A stretch of DNA of 64,000 bases from Typhlomys cinereus (taxonomy: Eukaryota > Chordata > Mammalia > Rodentia > Platacanthomyidae): NCBI GenBank assembly GCA_023101885.1, contig JALPQD010000248.1, forward strand, positions 1,017,423 through 1,081,422. The letters are read 5' to 3'. This document shows, one piece after another, positions 32,269 through 44,714 of the stretch. The translations under genes were made by a program, and so were the position numbers. The stretch's first letter is position 1, and every line of letters starts with the position of its first letter. Under the pieces are notes generated by a model. The model was not told where the DNA came from, made no database searches, and worked only from the letters and a program-made list of their open reading frames with translations.

Positions 32269-35200
32269 GCGTCTGGAATTAAAAATAATTTCTCCATTAT
32301 AATATTGAATGTCAATGGAATAAATTCAACAATCAAGAGACACAGATTACAAACTTGGATTAAAAATCAAAACCCATCAATCAGCTGCCTTCAGGAAACT
32401 CTTCTCACCACAAAAGAAAGGCACATCCTAAAAATAAAAGGTTGGTCAAAAATTCTGCAAACTAGTGGAACCAGGAAACAGGCAGGAGTAGCCATTAGGC
32501 TATCGGACAAAGTGGACTTCAAACCAAAAAAAGAAAAAAAAAACAGAAACAAATCATGAGAGACACAGATGGATACTACATTTTAGTCACAGGTACAATT
32601 CACCAGGAAGACGTGACAATACTGAGCATATATGGATCCAAATACGGGCTCCTCCACATTCATTAAGCAAACCCTACAGTGCCTAAAGCAAGAAATCAAC
32701 CCTCAAATGATAATTCTTGGGGATTTCAATACCGCCGTCTCAACATGAGACACATCAACAGATCAAAAACTTAACAGAGATACATTGGAACTTAATCAAA
32801 CCCTTAAAGAAATGGACCTTACAGATCTCTATTGAACTTTTCACCCACGCACCGAAGAATACACATTTTTCTCAGCAGCACATGGAACTTTCTCCAAAAT
32901 AGATCACATATTGGGCCATAAAATGAATCTCCATATGTACAGGAAAGTTGAAATTCTAGCCTGTACCCTATCAGACCAACATGGTTTAAAGCTTGACATC
33001 CACAACACAACAAACAACAGAAAATACACTAAATCCTGGAAACTAAACACTGTGATGCTGAATGAGAATTGGATTTGGGAAGAAATTATGAAAGAAATTC
33101 AAGATTTCCTGAAAGCAAATGATAATGAAAATAAAACCTATCAAAACCTTTGATGAAAGCTGTCCTAAGAGGTAAGTTCATAGCTCTTAATGCCTACATC
33201 AAAAAAAAAAAAATAGAAACATCACAAATAAATAACTTAATAATGCAGCTTAAAGCTTTAGAGACACAAGAGAAATCCAATCCCAAAAGCAGTGGAAGAG
33301 AGGAGATTAGCACAATAAGGGGAGAAATATCTGAAATTCGGATAAGGAAAATGATACAGAGAATCAACCAGTCAAAAAGCTGGTTCTTTGAAAAAAATCA
33401 ATAAGATTGATACACCCTAGCTAAACTAACCAAAAACAAGAGAGAGAAAACCCAAATTAACAAAGTTAGAAATGAAAATGGAGTTATCAATACTGATACC
33501 CAAGAAATTCCATAGTATTTTAAGGTCATATTTCAAAAACTTATACTCTGTGAAATTTGACAACACAAAAGAAATGGATGAATTCCTAAGTAAGCACAAC
33601 TTACCGAAATTGAATCAGGAAGTTGTGAATTATTTAAATAGTTCTATAACATATGAGGAAATCGATGAAATAATCTCGAATCTTCCCACCAACAAATATC
33701 CTGGACCAGATGGATTCAGCACAGAGTTTTACCAGATATTTAAGGAACAAATAACACCAATACTCCTTAAACTCAAATAGCAAAAGAAGGAACACTACCA
33801 AATTCCTTCTATGAAGCTATTATTGTCTTAATCCCAAAACCTAATAAAGATATACTTAAAAAAGAAAACTATAGGCCAATCTCTTTGATGAACACTGATG
33901 CAAAAATTCTCAATAAAGTCTTAGCAAATCGGATTCCAAAACATATCAGAAAGATCATTCACAGCGATCAAGTAAGCTTTATCCCAGGCACACAAGGTTG
34001 GTTCAACATACGGAAATCAATATATGTAATTCACCATATAAACCAGTCCAAATTCCAAGACCACATGACCCTCTCAATAGATGAAAAAAAAAAAACTTTT
34101 GACAAGATCCAATTGGCTCTTATGATTAAAACCCTAGAGACATTTGGAATGGAAGAAACCTTTATCAATATAATAAAAGCTATATACAATAAGCCAACAG
34201 CAAGGTTTATACTAATGGGAAAAAACTTGAAGCATTCCTGCTTCGATCAGAAACTAGACAAGGCTGTCCACTCTCACCACTTCAATATTGTACTTGAAGT
34301 CTTACCTGGATTCATAAGACAAGAAAGGGGATAAAAGGGATTCAAATCAGCAAGGAAGAAGTCAAGTTATCTCTATTTGCAGCTGACATGTTCTTATACC
34401 TGAGTGATACTAAAAACTCCACCAGGAAACTCCTGGAACTAATACAGAATTTAGCAGGGTGGCAGGATACAAAATAAATGTACAAAAATCAGTGGCTTTC
34501 CTATATGCATAGAATGAAAGAAGTGAAAAAGCCCTGAGAGAAACTCCCATTTATTATAGCCCCTAAGAAAATGAAATACCTTGGCATATACCTAACCAAG
34601 GAAGTAAGAGACTTTTACAATGAAAACTTTAAAACCCTAAGGAAAGAAATTACAGAAGACACTAGAAAGTAGAAAGACCTTCCATGTTCCTGGATTGGCA
34701 GAATCAATATCATAAAAATTACTATCCTACCAAAGGCAATATACAGATTCAATGCTATACCAATCAAAATCCGAAAGCAATACTTTAAAGAAATTACCAA
34801 ACAATCTCAGAATTCATATGGAAGCGCAAAAGACCCAGGATAGCAAAAACAATCCTGAGTAACCAAAACACTGCTAGAAGTATCACTGTACCAAACCTTA
34901 ATCTGTACTACAAATCCATAGTTATAAAAACAGCCTGGTATGGGCTCCAAAGTAGACATACTGATCAATGGAGAAGGGTTGAAGACACAGATATATGCCC
35001 ACACAATTACAGCCATTTGATATTTGACAAAAGGACCCAAAAATATCCAATGGAAAAATAACAGCATCTTCAACAAATGGTGCTGGAAAAAGTGGATGTC
35101 CATGTGCAGAAGATTAAAACTGGACGTGTGCTTTTCACCAAAAGATTTAATTCCAAATAGATCAAGGACCTCAATAAAAGACTATAAAAACCTTATTTGA

Positions 35201-36084
35201 AAGGGTAGCAAACTCCCTGGAGCTGATTGAACTAGGCCAACAGTTCTTAAACAGAAATTCAATACCACAGTTACTACAACCAACACTCAACAGATGGGAT
35301 CTTGTGAAATTAAAGAGTGTCTGTTCAGATAAAGAGATTGTAACTGGAGCACAAAGGCAACCCACAGAATGGGAGAAAAATCTTCACTAACCATATATCT
35401 GATAGAGCTCTATTATCCAGAGTGCATAAAGAATTTAGAAAGCTAACCACCAAGGAAACCAATGGCCCAATTAAAAAATGGGCCTTGGAACTTTAACTTT
35501 TCCAGGGAAGAAATTGAAATGTCTAACAAATACCTTAAAAAATGCTCCGCATCCTTAGCCATCAGGGAAATGCAAATCAAAACCTCCTTGAGATATCATC
35601 TCACCATGGACAAGATGGCAAAATTCTACAATACAAACACCACCAAATACTGGAGAAGATATGGCGAGAAGGGAACTCTTCTACATTGCTGGTGGGAATG
35701 CAGGCTCATACAACCACTCTGGTGAGCTGTCTGGCGATTCTTAAAGATGTTAAAGATTGAAATGCCGTATGATCCTGATATTCCACTTTTGGGAATAACC
35801 CCCCATACAGCAAAAATTCACCTTGATACCATGAACATGACCATGTTCATAGCAACACTGTTTACAATACCAAAGTCATGGAATCAGCCCAAATGCCCAA
35901 AGTTTACGAGTGCATAAGGAAAATGTGGTATATTTATACCATGGAATACTACTCAGCCATCAAAAAAGATGAATTAATGCAATTTGATGGGAAATGGATG
36001 TAATTAGAAAAAATTATATTAAGTGAAGTATCCCAGTCACAGAAAATTAAGAGCCATGTTTACTCCCTAATAGGTGGATCCTAC
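32269..36084 (+). pseudogene. L1 copy 2 ORF2 with damaged endonuclease and RT motifs
   Basis: The position of the inferred ORF2 initiator reads GCG (32269-32271) instead of ATG. The endonuclease begins with NFSIIILNVNGINSTIKRHR and keeps LQETLLT. The conserved Ser-Asp-His near the end of this domain reads Ser-Asp-Gln at 32971-32979. The reverse transcriptase shows LPTNKYPGPDGFSTEFYQ near 33690, but its catalytic FADD reads Phe-Ala-Ala-Asp at 34376-34387. The C-terminal [17 protein letters not shown] is present near 35670-35722, followed by a TGA at 35723. The terminal stop seen in copy 1 is changed to TAC at 36082-36084. Many indels break the frame. Lack of the SINE and of the nested tail makes it a good reference for the pre-insertion sites in copy 1. 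Confidence 0.9.
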
Positions 36085-37129
36085 TACCAAACCTACTAGT
36101 TTCACACTAAAATATAAATTTCTGTAATAACTACAGTAATTGCAAAGATAATAAACAGGAGGTAAGGGGAAGGAGGGCCATGCCAGAAACAAGGAGAGAG
36201 GGGATCATGCTACAGCAGAGAAAATAAGCCACCATCAAGTACTGCAAGTAAGTAGTGAGACATCTGGTTAAGCTCACAGACTTTCCTTTCTGGTCACTTG
36301 CAACTGATGGGGTTTGATCTCACCAGTCAGGGAGGCCATAGAGTCTGGCAGACAGATGGATTACCATCCTGAAAATGGGAGACTAATCCCCCCTTACCAC
36401 GGTCTTGTACTCTTATTCCATCTACCTTTGAATCTACTCTTATAATAAGACTATTTTAACAGCCTTTTATCTCTGGCTAGGAAGTAACATCCAATACCTA
36501 TCAAGATGGAGCCAAGGGCGGTGCAGAAACAGCACAACTGGAAAAAAAAAAACAACAAATCATAATACAGAACAGCAGAGACCCTACATTAATCACCTGA
36601 AACCAGGCCAGCCTAGTCTCTCCCATCCTAAACCTTAGGGAAATTTGGGAAAGAGGGGACAGTAAGATTGTAAGAGCCTAAAGATGGGTAGGGGCAACAA
36701 TGTGCAAGATACTTCACACGAGTTAGGGGCAAAGTAATCATAATAGGACTTTGCATTACCCATGCAATGACCAACATATCATTACCCCCCCAAAGTCTAG
36801 CATGTATCATAGGCACTAGGATCCTTAGAGGCAAGGGATTATCAGCCACAATAGTGTTCCTATACTAAAGAGAAACACAAGAAATAGCTTTAGGCAATGT
36901 TACTGAGTCCTTACACCTCATCAGAGAGGAGGACCCAGAGGGAAGTTTGACATGCACACTAAAGGATGCTTCAGGGATGGGAGGATGGGAACACTAGGAG
37001 AAAAGGAGGGGGAAAGGAAGGGAAAAAGGGGGAGGGAGCAAGGTGATCCAAAGAGGGGTGGAAGGAGGGAAGGGACCAGGGTACCTATGAAGTTTGTATC
37101 AGTGGAAAAAATACATAAAAAAAACATAA
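36085..37129 (+). mobile_element. 3' UTR and tail of L1 copy 2
   Basis: The order of phrases is the same as in copy 1 (CTGATGGGGTTTGATCTCACC, GGACCCAGAGGGAAG, polypurine tract, GTTTGTATCAGTGG, A-rich tail). The open frame on the minus strand at 36921-37127 is the complement of the purine tract. Confidence 0.88.
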
Positions 37130-37343
37130 AAAAGAAAACCTCTCATTAGAAAATTTAGACTAAGATCTTAATTAACTTGAAATGTGTATGGATTTCTGAA
37201 ACATAATCCAAAATTACAAAATGTAAATTGGAAGGCCAAAATCTTCAATATATAGTTGCCTAAGGATACTGACATAAAAAGAATGAAAATAATTTCAAAT
37301 CTAAGGTATACAACTTCTCAAGATTGGCAAAAGATTGGTTATG

Positions 37344-37673
37344 AAAAATTCAGTCACGGGGCTGGAGAGGTGGCTCAGGGCTTAAGCCTCCGCCTTGCAG
37401 GCGGAAGGTCCCGAGTTCGGATCCCAGATCCCACGTATAGACGCCAGGCGGAAGCGGGGGCGGCCTGTGCTTCTGGTCCTGGTAGGGCGGAGCCTGTGAA
37501 TCCCGGGGCAGAAGGAGGTGGAGGCGTCCATGGTGGTTCGCGAATTCGTCCGTGGTTCTACACATACACAGACACACGCACACACAGATACACACACACA
37601 CGCGCGCGCACATACACACGCACATGCACACAGTTGAATAAATAATAATAATAATAAAAAAAAATTCAGTCAC
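37344..37673 (+). repeat. Young tRNA-derived SINE, complete, with target-site duplication
   Basis: The SINE (37358-37659) is bracketed by a perfect 14-bp AAAAATTCAGTCAC at 37344-37357 and 37660-37673. It opens GGGGCTGGAGAGGTGGCTCAG, giving a Pol III A box at about 37371-37381. A B box GTTCGGATCC lies at 37415-37424. The body is GC-rich with intact CpGs and a tail of CA, CG and TA repeats then TGAATAAATAATAATAA. The head is shared with the B2 superfamily, but the body is not mouse or rat B2. CpG retention and perfect duplications indicate recent insertion. Open frames on both strands are chance products. Confidence 0.93.
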
Positions 37674-37839
37674 AAGTTCTACAGATCAATAAGAAACTTT
37701 CATGTAACAGACAAAAACTGAATAAGAGACCTAAGTCCCTGGTTAACAGACAACAAAACAAATATGTATATAAATGAAATCCAAGATACAGAGTACCATC
37801 AACGATAGAAGAAATGTAAATCTAGAATGCAAATTGTGG

Positions 37840-38075
37840 AGCAGGGTTGTGGCTCAGTTTTCGTAGACTTACCTGTTGAAATGAATCCAGGAATGCTATC
37901 ACCAGACATGAATCAACCAACCGTGGTGGCAAAATACTAAACATTCAGAATTTGGGAGATAGAGGCTGGAGGTGAAAAGATCATTGTTACTCTCAGCTGC
38001 ATATCTAGTTCATGGGGAAACATAGACTGTATGGGATCCTGTTTCAAAAAAAATTGGGATAATTAAGAGAAAGAG
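37840..38075 (+). repeat. B4-type (ID-B1 fusion) SINE
   Basis: An ID-like head (GGGTTGTGGCTCAGTTTTCGTAGACTTACCTG) is followed by a B1-like body (AACCGTGGTGGCAAAATAC, GAATTTGGGAGATAGAGGCTGG, CATGGGGAAACATAGACTG) and an A-rich end that runs into the purine tract at 38060. The order ID then B1 defines the B4 layout. Confidence 0.7.
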
Positions 38076-38188
38076 AAGCAAGAATGAAGAAAGAGGAAAA
38101 AAGAAGGAAGAAGGAAAGAAAGAAAGAAAGAGAGAGAAAGAAAGAAAAGAAAGAAAGAGAAAGAAAGAAAGAGAGAAGAAAGAAAGAG

Positions 38189-38243
<55 letters not shown>

Positions 38244-38266
38244 AAAAGAAAAAAGAGGAAGAAAGA
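38060..38266 (+). repeat. (GAAA)n-rich homopurine tract
   Basis: About 200 bases are almost entirely purine on the plus strand, and the right half is a near-perfect (GAAA)n. It begins at the A-rich tail of the B4-type SINE, a common birthplace of such tetranucleotide repeats. Lys/Glu/Arg-only or Phe/Leu/Ser-only open frames across it are artefacts of the repeat. Confidence 0.9.
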
Positions 38267-38379
38267 TTTGATATCTTTTATGTGAGTAAATTTAAATAAT
38301 GGGAGTTTATTGTACAAGTTGTAACCTTTGAACCCAAGGTATCACATAAACTAAGCAAGGACTCTACTACCCACAGACA

Positions 38380-38520
38380 TTTTTTCTTTTTTTTTTTAAT
38401 TCTGAGGTAAATTTTAGTTAAGCTTCCAGGCAGGTTTGCATTCACTCTGCAGTCTGGGTAGCGTTGGAATCTGTGATCCTCCTGTCTCAGCTTCACAAGC
38501 AGTTGAGCTGCCAATCTGCA
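38380..38520 (-). repeat. B1-like SINE
   Basis: A T-run at 38380-38398 (the A-tail on the minus strand) is followed by AATTCTGAGGTAAATTTTAG, GCATTCACTCTGCAGTCTGGGTAGCG and GTGATCCTCCTGTCTCAGCTTC. These are the complement of a 7SL-derived B1 body. It is moderately diverged. Confidence 0.65.
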
Positions 38521-38544
38521 TGAATGGATCTGGGATAAACATTT

Positions 38545-38640
38545 TGGGGGGTGCACGTGTGTATACATGTGTGTAATTATGAAATGTTGCATGCCATGAC
38601 ATGCATGTGGAGGTCAGGAGTCAACTTGCCTTCTCAACAT
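38545..38640 (-). repeat. CA-rich SINE tail remnant
   Basis: GTGCACGTGTGTATACATGTGTG and GCATGTGGAGGTCAGGAGTC resemble the complement of the tail of a B4-type element next to the B1-like block. Confidence 0.35.
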
Positions 38641-38904
38641 TTTTAAGACAAACATCTTCATAACTGCTGTGTAGTCCACGATAGCTGCCCAGGAGGAGCA
38701 TGTGGAAATGCTCTGATCTATACAAACCATTTCCAGAAGACCTGGTAGGATTACAAATGCTTAAATCATTGTGTCCAACCTTAACAGAGCATCTGTTATC
38801 CAAACTCAGAGTATATGACTTCTGCATCAAGTTCATTATCCACCAAGTCATCTTATTAAACCTTGACACACAACAATAAATGATTACACTAAGGTATATG
38901 TTAC

Positions 38905-39500
38905 ATTGTATTTTGGTGTCAACTTGACAGTTGCAGACTGTGTTTGGTGCAACTGTGATTACTGGTTGGAATGTTGCTGAACAAGCCTGCAGGTACTTGA
39001 TTGATTGGTGTGGAGAACCCAGCCCATAGTAGGTGGTACTTTCCAGTGGGGACCAGATAATAGGAGGTGCAAGGAGGAGGGACTTGCTCTTCCCTTATCT
39101 GGTGTCGACTTGCTGTGCAGTCCACTCTGCATGCTTGTTTGCTTTTAGAGCGTCTGCCCTTCTTTGTTGCTGCTGTTGCTGCTGCCTCCGTCTTTGGCTG
39201 ACACGGAGCTTCACCTTTTCCACCACATTGTTGCTCCTCCTGCTGCTTTTGGAGCCTGGTCTCTAGGCCTTCCTGCTATTCACTACTCATCACTGATGTT
39301 GGAGCCCAGCTGTTCTTCACTGACAAAGGAGCAAAGGCTTGAGATCTTCTTGGAATCATTTGGCTTTGTGGAACATTCTGGTCAAGAACAAGGCAGCTGC
39401 AGGCAACTACTTTGAAGGACACCATTTTTTATTGTGAGTTATTTTAATAAACTTATTTTTATATATTACGTTCTATTATAGAACTAATACTAATACAGTA
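38905..39500 (+). mobile_element. ERVL-related LTR with complete ends
   Basis: GGTGTCAACTTGACAGTTGCAG lies near the start, AACCCAGCCCATAGTAGGTGG in the middle, and TTAATAAACTTATTTTTATAT with AGAACTAATACTAATACAG at the end. These match the ERVL LTR pattern of the 1019-1506 and 44715-45140 copies. A GCT/CTG-rich segment at 39165-39250 (GTTGCTGCTGTTGCTGCTGC) lies inside it and produces spurious Leu/Cys-rich frames. Confidence 0.6.
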
Positions 39501-41425
39501 TACATCCTCAAATAGTTGCGTCATGATTCCTTTTCTAAGTGACGAGTTTCCATTTGACTTTGTTTCCCCAAACACATATACATGGTGATAGGGAAGACTT
39601 AAAGACAATGAATATACTATACTAAGCCCCACAAAACCACATGCATTACTTCTAAATTCTTTTTCTGAATCCCTGCAAGTCTTGTGGCTAATACAAACTA
39701 CATGTGTCACCTCACGACTGAAGTCACAAAGGCTGTGGGCCATCCAGAAGATTTCAGTCTGGGTGATGGTTAGAGTTGTAGCCCCTTCAAGTATTAACTA
39801 GTAGACAAACAATGAATTTCTGTTATCTCCCTAAGAGAATTAATCTCTTGTTGTATTGTGAGAACACAATTTTATATGAGGCAGCTACGATATGACTTGA
39901 GCTGTGTTGCAGATTGCGATCTTTAGTAGCCTTGGATTTCTTTAGAGTCTCAAATAGAAGGATGGCTGGAATCACAATTCTACTTGTGAAGACGCAGTTG
40001 TAGCATACCTATGCTACAGGGGAGTAAGAGGCTGGCTGAAAATATGGAAGAACACTTTCACACAAACATTAGGTTGAAACATGAAGGAACAGTAAACAGA
40101 AAAAAATATAAACTCCAAGTTAAATATACTAGATTTTACATTTTTTAAACTTTACTTTGAAAGGTGGCTTGGGATTTAGCTTTTAACTTCTTCATGAAAA
40201 TGTTAATACATGTATATGATATTCAAGATCCACACTCCATATGCTGCTTTCTGTTGCTAGTAAATGCCATCTTTTATTTACAAATCATTAGAATTAAGCT
40301 TCGATACAACCTGACTTGCCATGAAGAGGAGAGATAGCTTGTAGGGTAGAGAGTAGAGTAAACCAGATGTGAATTTGATGCATTGGAATTTCATCTCCAT
40401 TTTCAGAACGCAGTTGGAGTAATTGGTATAATGAACATCTTTAACGGTGAGATGACTCTCAGAAAGCAGTAACTGCTCTAAGAAGAAAGAGTTGTCCTAC
40501 ATTGATAACAGGAGGGGATAATAAGCCATATATTTTAAAAAATGGTATTATATGCCATCGCATACATCTATTTCTACATACAATGATCAACTGATTCTGA
40601 ATCATAGCTTCAAACAGGGGTTGGATGTTCTTAGACTCTACAAAGACCTCATATTATATGTTAGACGCTATTGCCATACTGAAAAAAAACACAATATAGC
40701 TAAGAGAGGAATGGAGAATGATAGGCAATAAAAACAAGAAACACGCCTCTTCAGATATAAGAATTCCTCCATTTAAACTCATTCTTTCAATTATGGAGAA
40801 TGTGAGCAAAGAATCCTTGTGAGTTCCAGTGTTATAAAAGTGGACATGCACAAACATAAATTTTCTTGTCTATGGCCAAGACGGACTTTATTATCTCTAT
40901 CTGTGCTGAAAACTCACACAATTTTCTTACTCCCTCACTTTTCTTATATTACTAACTTTATGAAACATGCAATTATAAATTCTGTCTCTGCTAATTTGAC
41001 TTACAGTCTTGTTCCAGATTCTTGCAGGTATAGCAACCTAGGAATGATTTGCTTCAAGAGCTTGCAACATCTCTTTAAAATTAATTCATCATTAAAAAAA
41101 TTTAATCATGTCAAATAGCAAACATTGTCTTGACTTCAATAATGGCTAAATTATCAGCAGAAATTATCTGTGATGTTGCCCAATCTTATTCCTAATGTTC
41201 TCCACTATATTTTTACCAGACATGTGTGAGGAAATAAAAAGCAAGATATCTCCTCTCTCATTCTCCTGATTATGAATTCAATACTCAGTATTTCTATTGT
41301 GAAATTCATAGACTCTATTAAAATAATCTTAAATAATATCTTGTTAATCTAATGTAAAAGTTTTGACTTTATGAATTCTCCCTTTAGTTCTTGAAGTCAA
41401 AGATTTACCTTTGTAGCAGTTCACC
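39501..41425. other. AT-rich sequence, no supported gene
   Basis: Open frames at 39459-39743, 40654-40857 and 40819-41118 have no recognisable domain. No repeat family could be named. Confidence 0.45.
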
Positions 41426-41850
41426 TGCATTGTTGCTGATAAATCACCATCAAACAGCTTAAGGGAATAAGAGGATTATTCTCTTATGATTCCTGATTAC
41501 ATTTTTTAGTCCATCTTAGCAGAAGAGCTCAAACCAACCCCAGGGCTGAGAGAACAGGTCATATAATATCCACGTAATGGCTGAGAGAGGGATGATCCTT
41601 ACTTGCCAGACCAACATATCTGGCCAAGTATATATAAGAATGTCTCGTTTCTCAAACAACTCCCTCCACTTTATTCACCTGCCCTGGGAATTGTCTCACC
41701 CACCATGGACTGGGCCTTTCCCATCACTAGACAATCTCCTGCAGGTTTGCTCTGGGCTTAACTCAAAAGCTAATTCTCTACAAATGTGTCCATAGTTCAA
41801 ACCCTCAACCATCAGGTTGACACATGTATCTAACTATGACACACCTTATT
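41426..41850 (-). mobile_element. ERVL-related LTR, minus strand
   Basis: On the minus strand it reads TTAGATACATGTGTCAACCTGATGGTTGAGGG, then CAATGGGAAAGGCCCAGTCCATGGTGGG, and ends with AATAATCC/TTATTCCCTTAAGCTGTTTG. The order matches the copy at 44715-45140, so the two form an inverted pair about 2.9 kb apart. It is a solo LTR with no internal sequence. Confidence 0.6.
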
Positions 41851-42190
41851 TATCTTGGTTACTTCTTTTGTTGCTATGATAAAAAAAAATCTCCCTGCCA
41901 AATGTAACTAAAGGGACAAAGCGATTGTTCTCGGTCACAGGTCACAACTGGAGGATACATTCCATCCTGGTAGGGAAGTCAGCTGTGGAGGGGACTGAAG
42001 AAACTGATCACATTGCAGACAATGAATAAGCAGAGAGCAATGACTACATACAAGTACTCTGCCCTTTTTGTCCTTTTCTTGAGGTCCAATAATCATACTG
42101 CCCACATTTAGGATGAGTCTTCCCTCCCAATTTTGATAATTCCTCACTGAATGATACCAACAGAATCAAATCTCACAAGACTCACAATCT
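41851..42190 (-). mobile_element. Rodent LTR-like segment, minus strand
   Basis: TTGTTGCTATGATAAAAAAA, AACTAAAGGGACAAAGCG, CACAACTGGAGGATACATTCC and CCCACATTTAGGATGAGTCTTCCCTCCC follow the order of a common rodent LTR-type repeat also seen at 56025-56370. Family assignment within the ERVL/MaLR group is uncertain. Confidence 0.45.
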
Positions 42191-44334
42191 TTCCTTGTTG
42201 TACAGGATATTTTAATGGGATTTCCCAGTTTCCGCCTTCCAGAGCTAGAAATATATAAGCCACATCCATTTCCATCTGGCATTTTTAATGAAATCCATAA
42301 TCTGAACTCTGAACTTCTTGTGAGACAGAGTATTAACCCCATCTCTCCAGTACAGCATCAATTTCTTATATTAAGGAGAAAGTCTAGTTTTCATAACAGA
42401 TTTTGAATCTATACTTGCTAAAGAGATTAAATGTGTGATCAGTTATTCTGTTAATCATGCAGCTGCTGTCATAGTTTTCAGATTTATTGTCACAAATGTT
42501 TGTATAAGCTGAGAAAGAGATGATGATTAAGTGTTATTTGGGGAGGTTACTTTATATGTAAAGTATTTTAATCTCTTTGTGCTACATTGCGGGAGACAGA
42601 TGATTCACCATAATTCTTCTCTCTTTTGTTTTGCTCATAAAAGATGGCAAATAGATATCTGTTGAATAACAAATAAGTTCATAAAAATAATGCTCTGAAG
42701 CTGTTCATTTTCATAAAGTGAGCTCATGTACCAGTGTCTTGATTTGATGTTGCCAACTAAGAATTTTACAAAACCATATTGAAATCATATTCATTTATGA
42801 ATTTATTCATTTGTATGGCAAACATACACCAAACACTTAGCTCCTCCAGAAAGCATTTTTCAACCTGGAAATTGAAATAATAAAAAAACATTTTCACAAG
42901 ATTATGTTTTAAGATCAGCAGACAGATTATAAACAATAAGTAAAGTATATAGCATGTGATTATGTGAATAAGTAAAAGAGGGGATTTTTTGCATTTAAAG
43001 AAAAATGATTTTGACCTGTGGAATAGGTCTAACTGAAGTAAGAGTTTGAACTCACAAAAAAATCTGTTCTTTTCAAAATTTGTTCTCAAGGGAAGTAGTT
43101 AGGGTCAGGAAAAGTGAACTTCATGAAATAACTTTTGTTGTCTTGATTGTAGGTTGCGCCATAAATGTCCCTGACTTGCAAGATCATGGATTCTATTTCT
43201 CCTATGAGGACAGCAAAGCCATCTTTTTTTTCATCTATTGAAAGTTTGCAGTAGTTGAAGGCATGATGATGAAATAGTACTTATTACTAACTGGATAAAG
43301 ATGGGAGGAGAGTACATGTTTCTTACTAATTAACTGATGTTGCAATTAAAGCATACATCATAATTTTCCATACATAGACTCATGTTTTCAAAGAAGTTAA
43401 CCCTAAGTAATTGTAGATTTATCTTTTTTATTCAGAATTTTTAATGTACAGACAAAATGAGTTTATGTTCTTGCTCCATCCCATCCTCTCTCCCTCCCTT
43501 CTCTTTCACATCACTTCCTCTTCTATCTAGCCATGTCTCTCTCTACCTTCGGGGCACCCACACTAATATGAAGCCAGATATCTGTGGTAGTGTATGTGGC
43601 CCTTCAGTGGACAAACTCAGAAGTGGGGAGAATCCTTTCTTTTGTCTAGCACGTGGTCAAGTGATTCTTTTTGATTGTAGTTGTTTCTTCTAATATCAAT
43701 AATAGTTCCTGGGAGGATGATGATATGCTGGCCATTATGTAATTCAGGAGGTCTCCTTTCAGTAAGCTCCTGGGTGTAACAGCCCTGTTGTTTCTAGAGC
43801 AACTTCACTAGCAGTACATCGCAGATTTCAAATGTGAATCTCTAGACCTTATAGCCCTTTGTTGAATGAAATGATTTCACTGTCACTTCATGACATTATT
43901 TGTGTGATGCAAGGGCAAAGAGACTTGTAATGTTTTCCCATATCTGGACTGGATACAAATATCATTTCCTTTATTATTCATTTTTGCAACAGGATTTCAA
44001 ATTTGAAGCAAACTTTCTTTCATGGGTCTAAAATTGTCAGACAAAATGCAAATCAGACATGTTTGTCTTTGAATTTTTAGACAGAAGGTATTGTGAAGAT
44101 TATTCAGCCTAGTTGTTCCACTGAAAACATTAATAAAACAAAAGAAATTCCTACTAGAAAGAAAACCACAAAATTACTTGTTATGGCAATAAATTTAATA
44201 TTTGTCTAATATATAATTTTACACTTATGGATTTACTTTTTTGTGGTAGGTCCCATGCTGCCACAAGTGTAATGAAAACTGATAAAGGAGCCATAAGAGA
44301 GACAGTGATTGTGACTTCAGAATGTGGTATAAGC
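42191..44334. other. AT-rich sequence, no supported gene
   Basis: Includes a pyrimidine-rich patch at about 43470-43545 and open frames at 42766-43089 and 43457-43693 without domains. Nothing could be named. Confidence 0.45.
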
Positions 44335-44632
44335 AGAGCAGGACACTTCTAAAAATTTTTTTATTATTATTTATTCCATTGTGCGTGTATGTGTGTGTGT
44401 GCGCATGTATGTAAGTATGTGTGTGTGTGTATGTATGTGCGCGCAGAACCACGGGCGAATTTGGGAATCCAGGATTCACAGGCTCTGCCCTACTAGGACC
44501 AGAAAAGCAGGCCGCCCCCGCTTCTGCCTGGCGTCTATACGTGGGGTCTAGGATCCGAACTCAGGACCTTCTGCTTGCAAGGCAGAGGCTTAGCCCCTGA
44601 GCCACTTCTCCAGCCCAGAGCAGGACACTTCT
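44335..44632 (-). repeat. Young tRNA-derived SINE, minus strand, with target-site duplication
   Basis: The SINE body (44351-44616) is bracketed by the perfect 16-bp AGAGCAGGACACTTCT at 44335-44350 and 44617-44632. On the minus strand it begins GGGCTGGAGAAGTGGCTCAG and has GAGTTCGGATCC as B box, the GC-rich body of the 37.4 kb copy (with an internal deletion near the middle) and a tail of CA and TA repeats. Confidence 0.93.
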
Positions 44633-44714
44633 CAACACTCTTGGGCAATAAAACATATCCACTTCCTCTGCACATTGTATCTTTGTTTTTGCATTATCCT
44701 TCAAAAAACCATAT

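Larger units (their letters stand above)
31444..37147 (+). mobile_element. Second long LINE-1 (L1 copy 2), 5'-truncated and internally deleted
   Basis: The element proper is about 31462-37129. Flanking 18-mers at 31444-31461 and 37130-37147 (both starting AAAAGAAAA) match at 15 of 18 positions and are a plausible target-site duplication. It starts within the 5' UTR: its TGTGGTCC and GACACGCTGCTTCTCAG correspond to about 20475-20504 of copy 1. The GC-rich promoter is therefore missing. A further roughly 325 bases of UTR and about 513 bases of ORF1 are missing relative to copy 1. ORF2 is full in extent but carries indels and catalytic substitutions. The 3' UTR ends with the polypurine tract and GTTTGTATCAGTGG plus an A-rich tail. 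Confidence 0.9.

Noticed and set aside
39033..39415. Leu/Cys-rich frames with GCT/CTG repeats
   Set aside because: They fall inside an ERVL-related LTR and are disrupted or absent in other copies of that LTR family.
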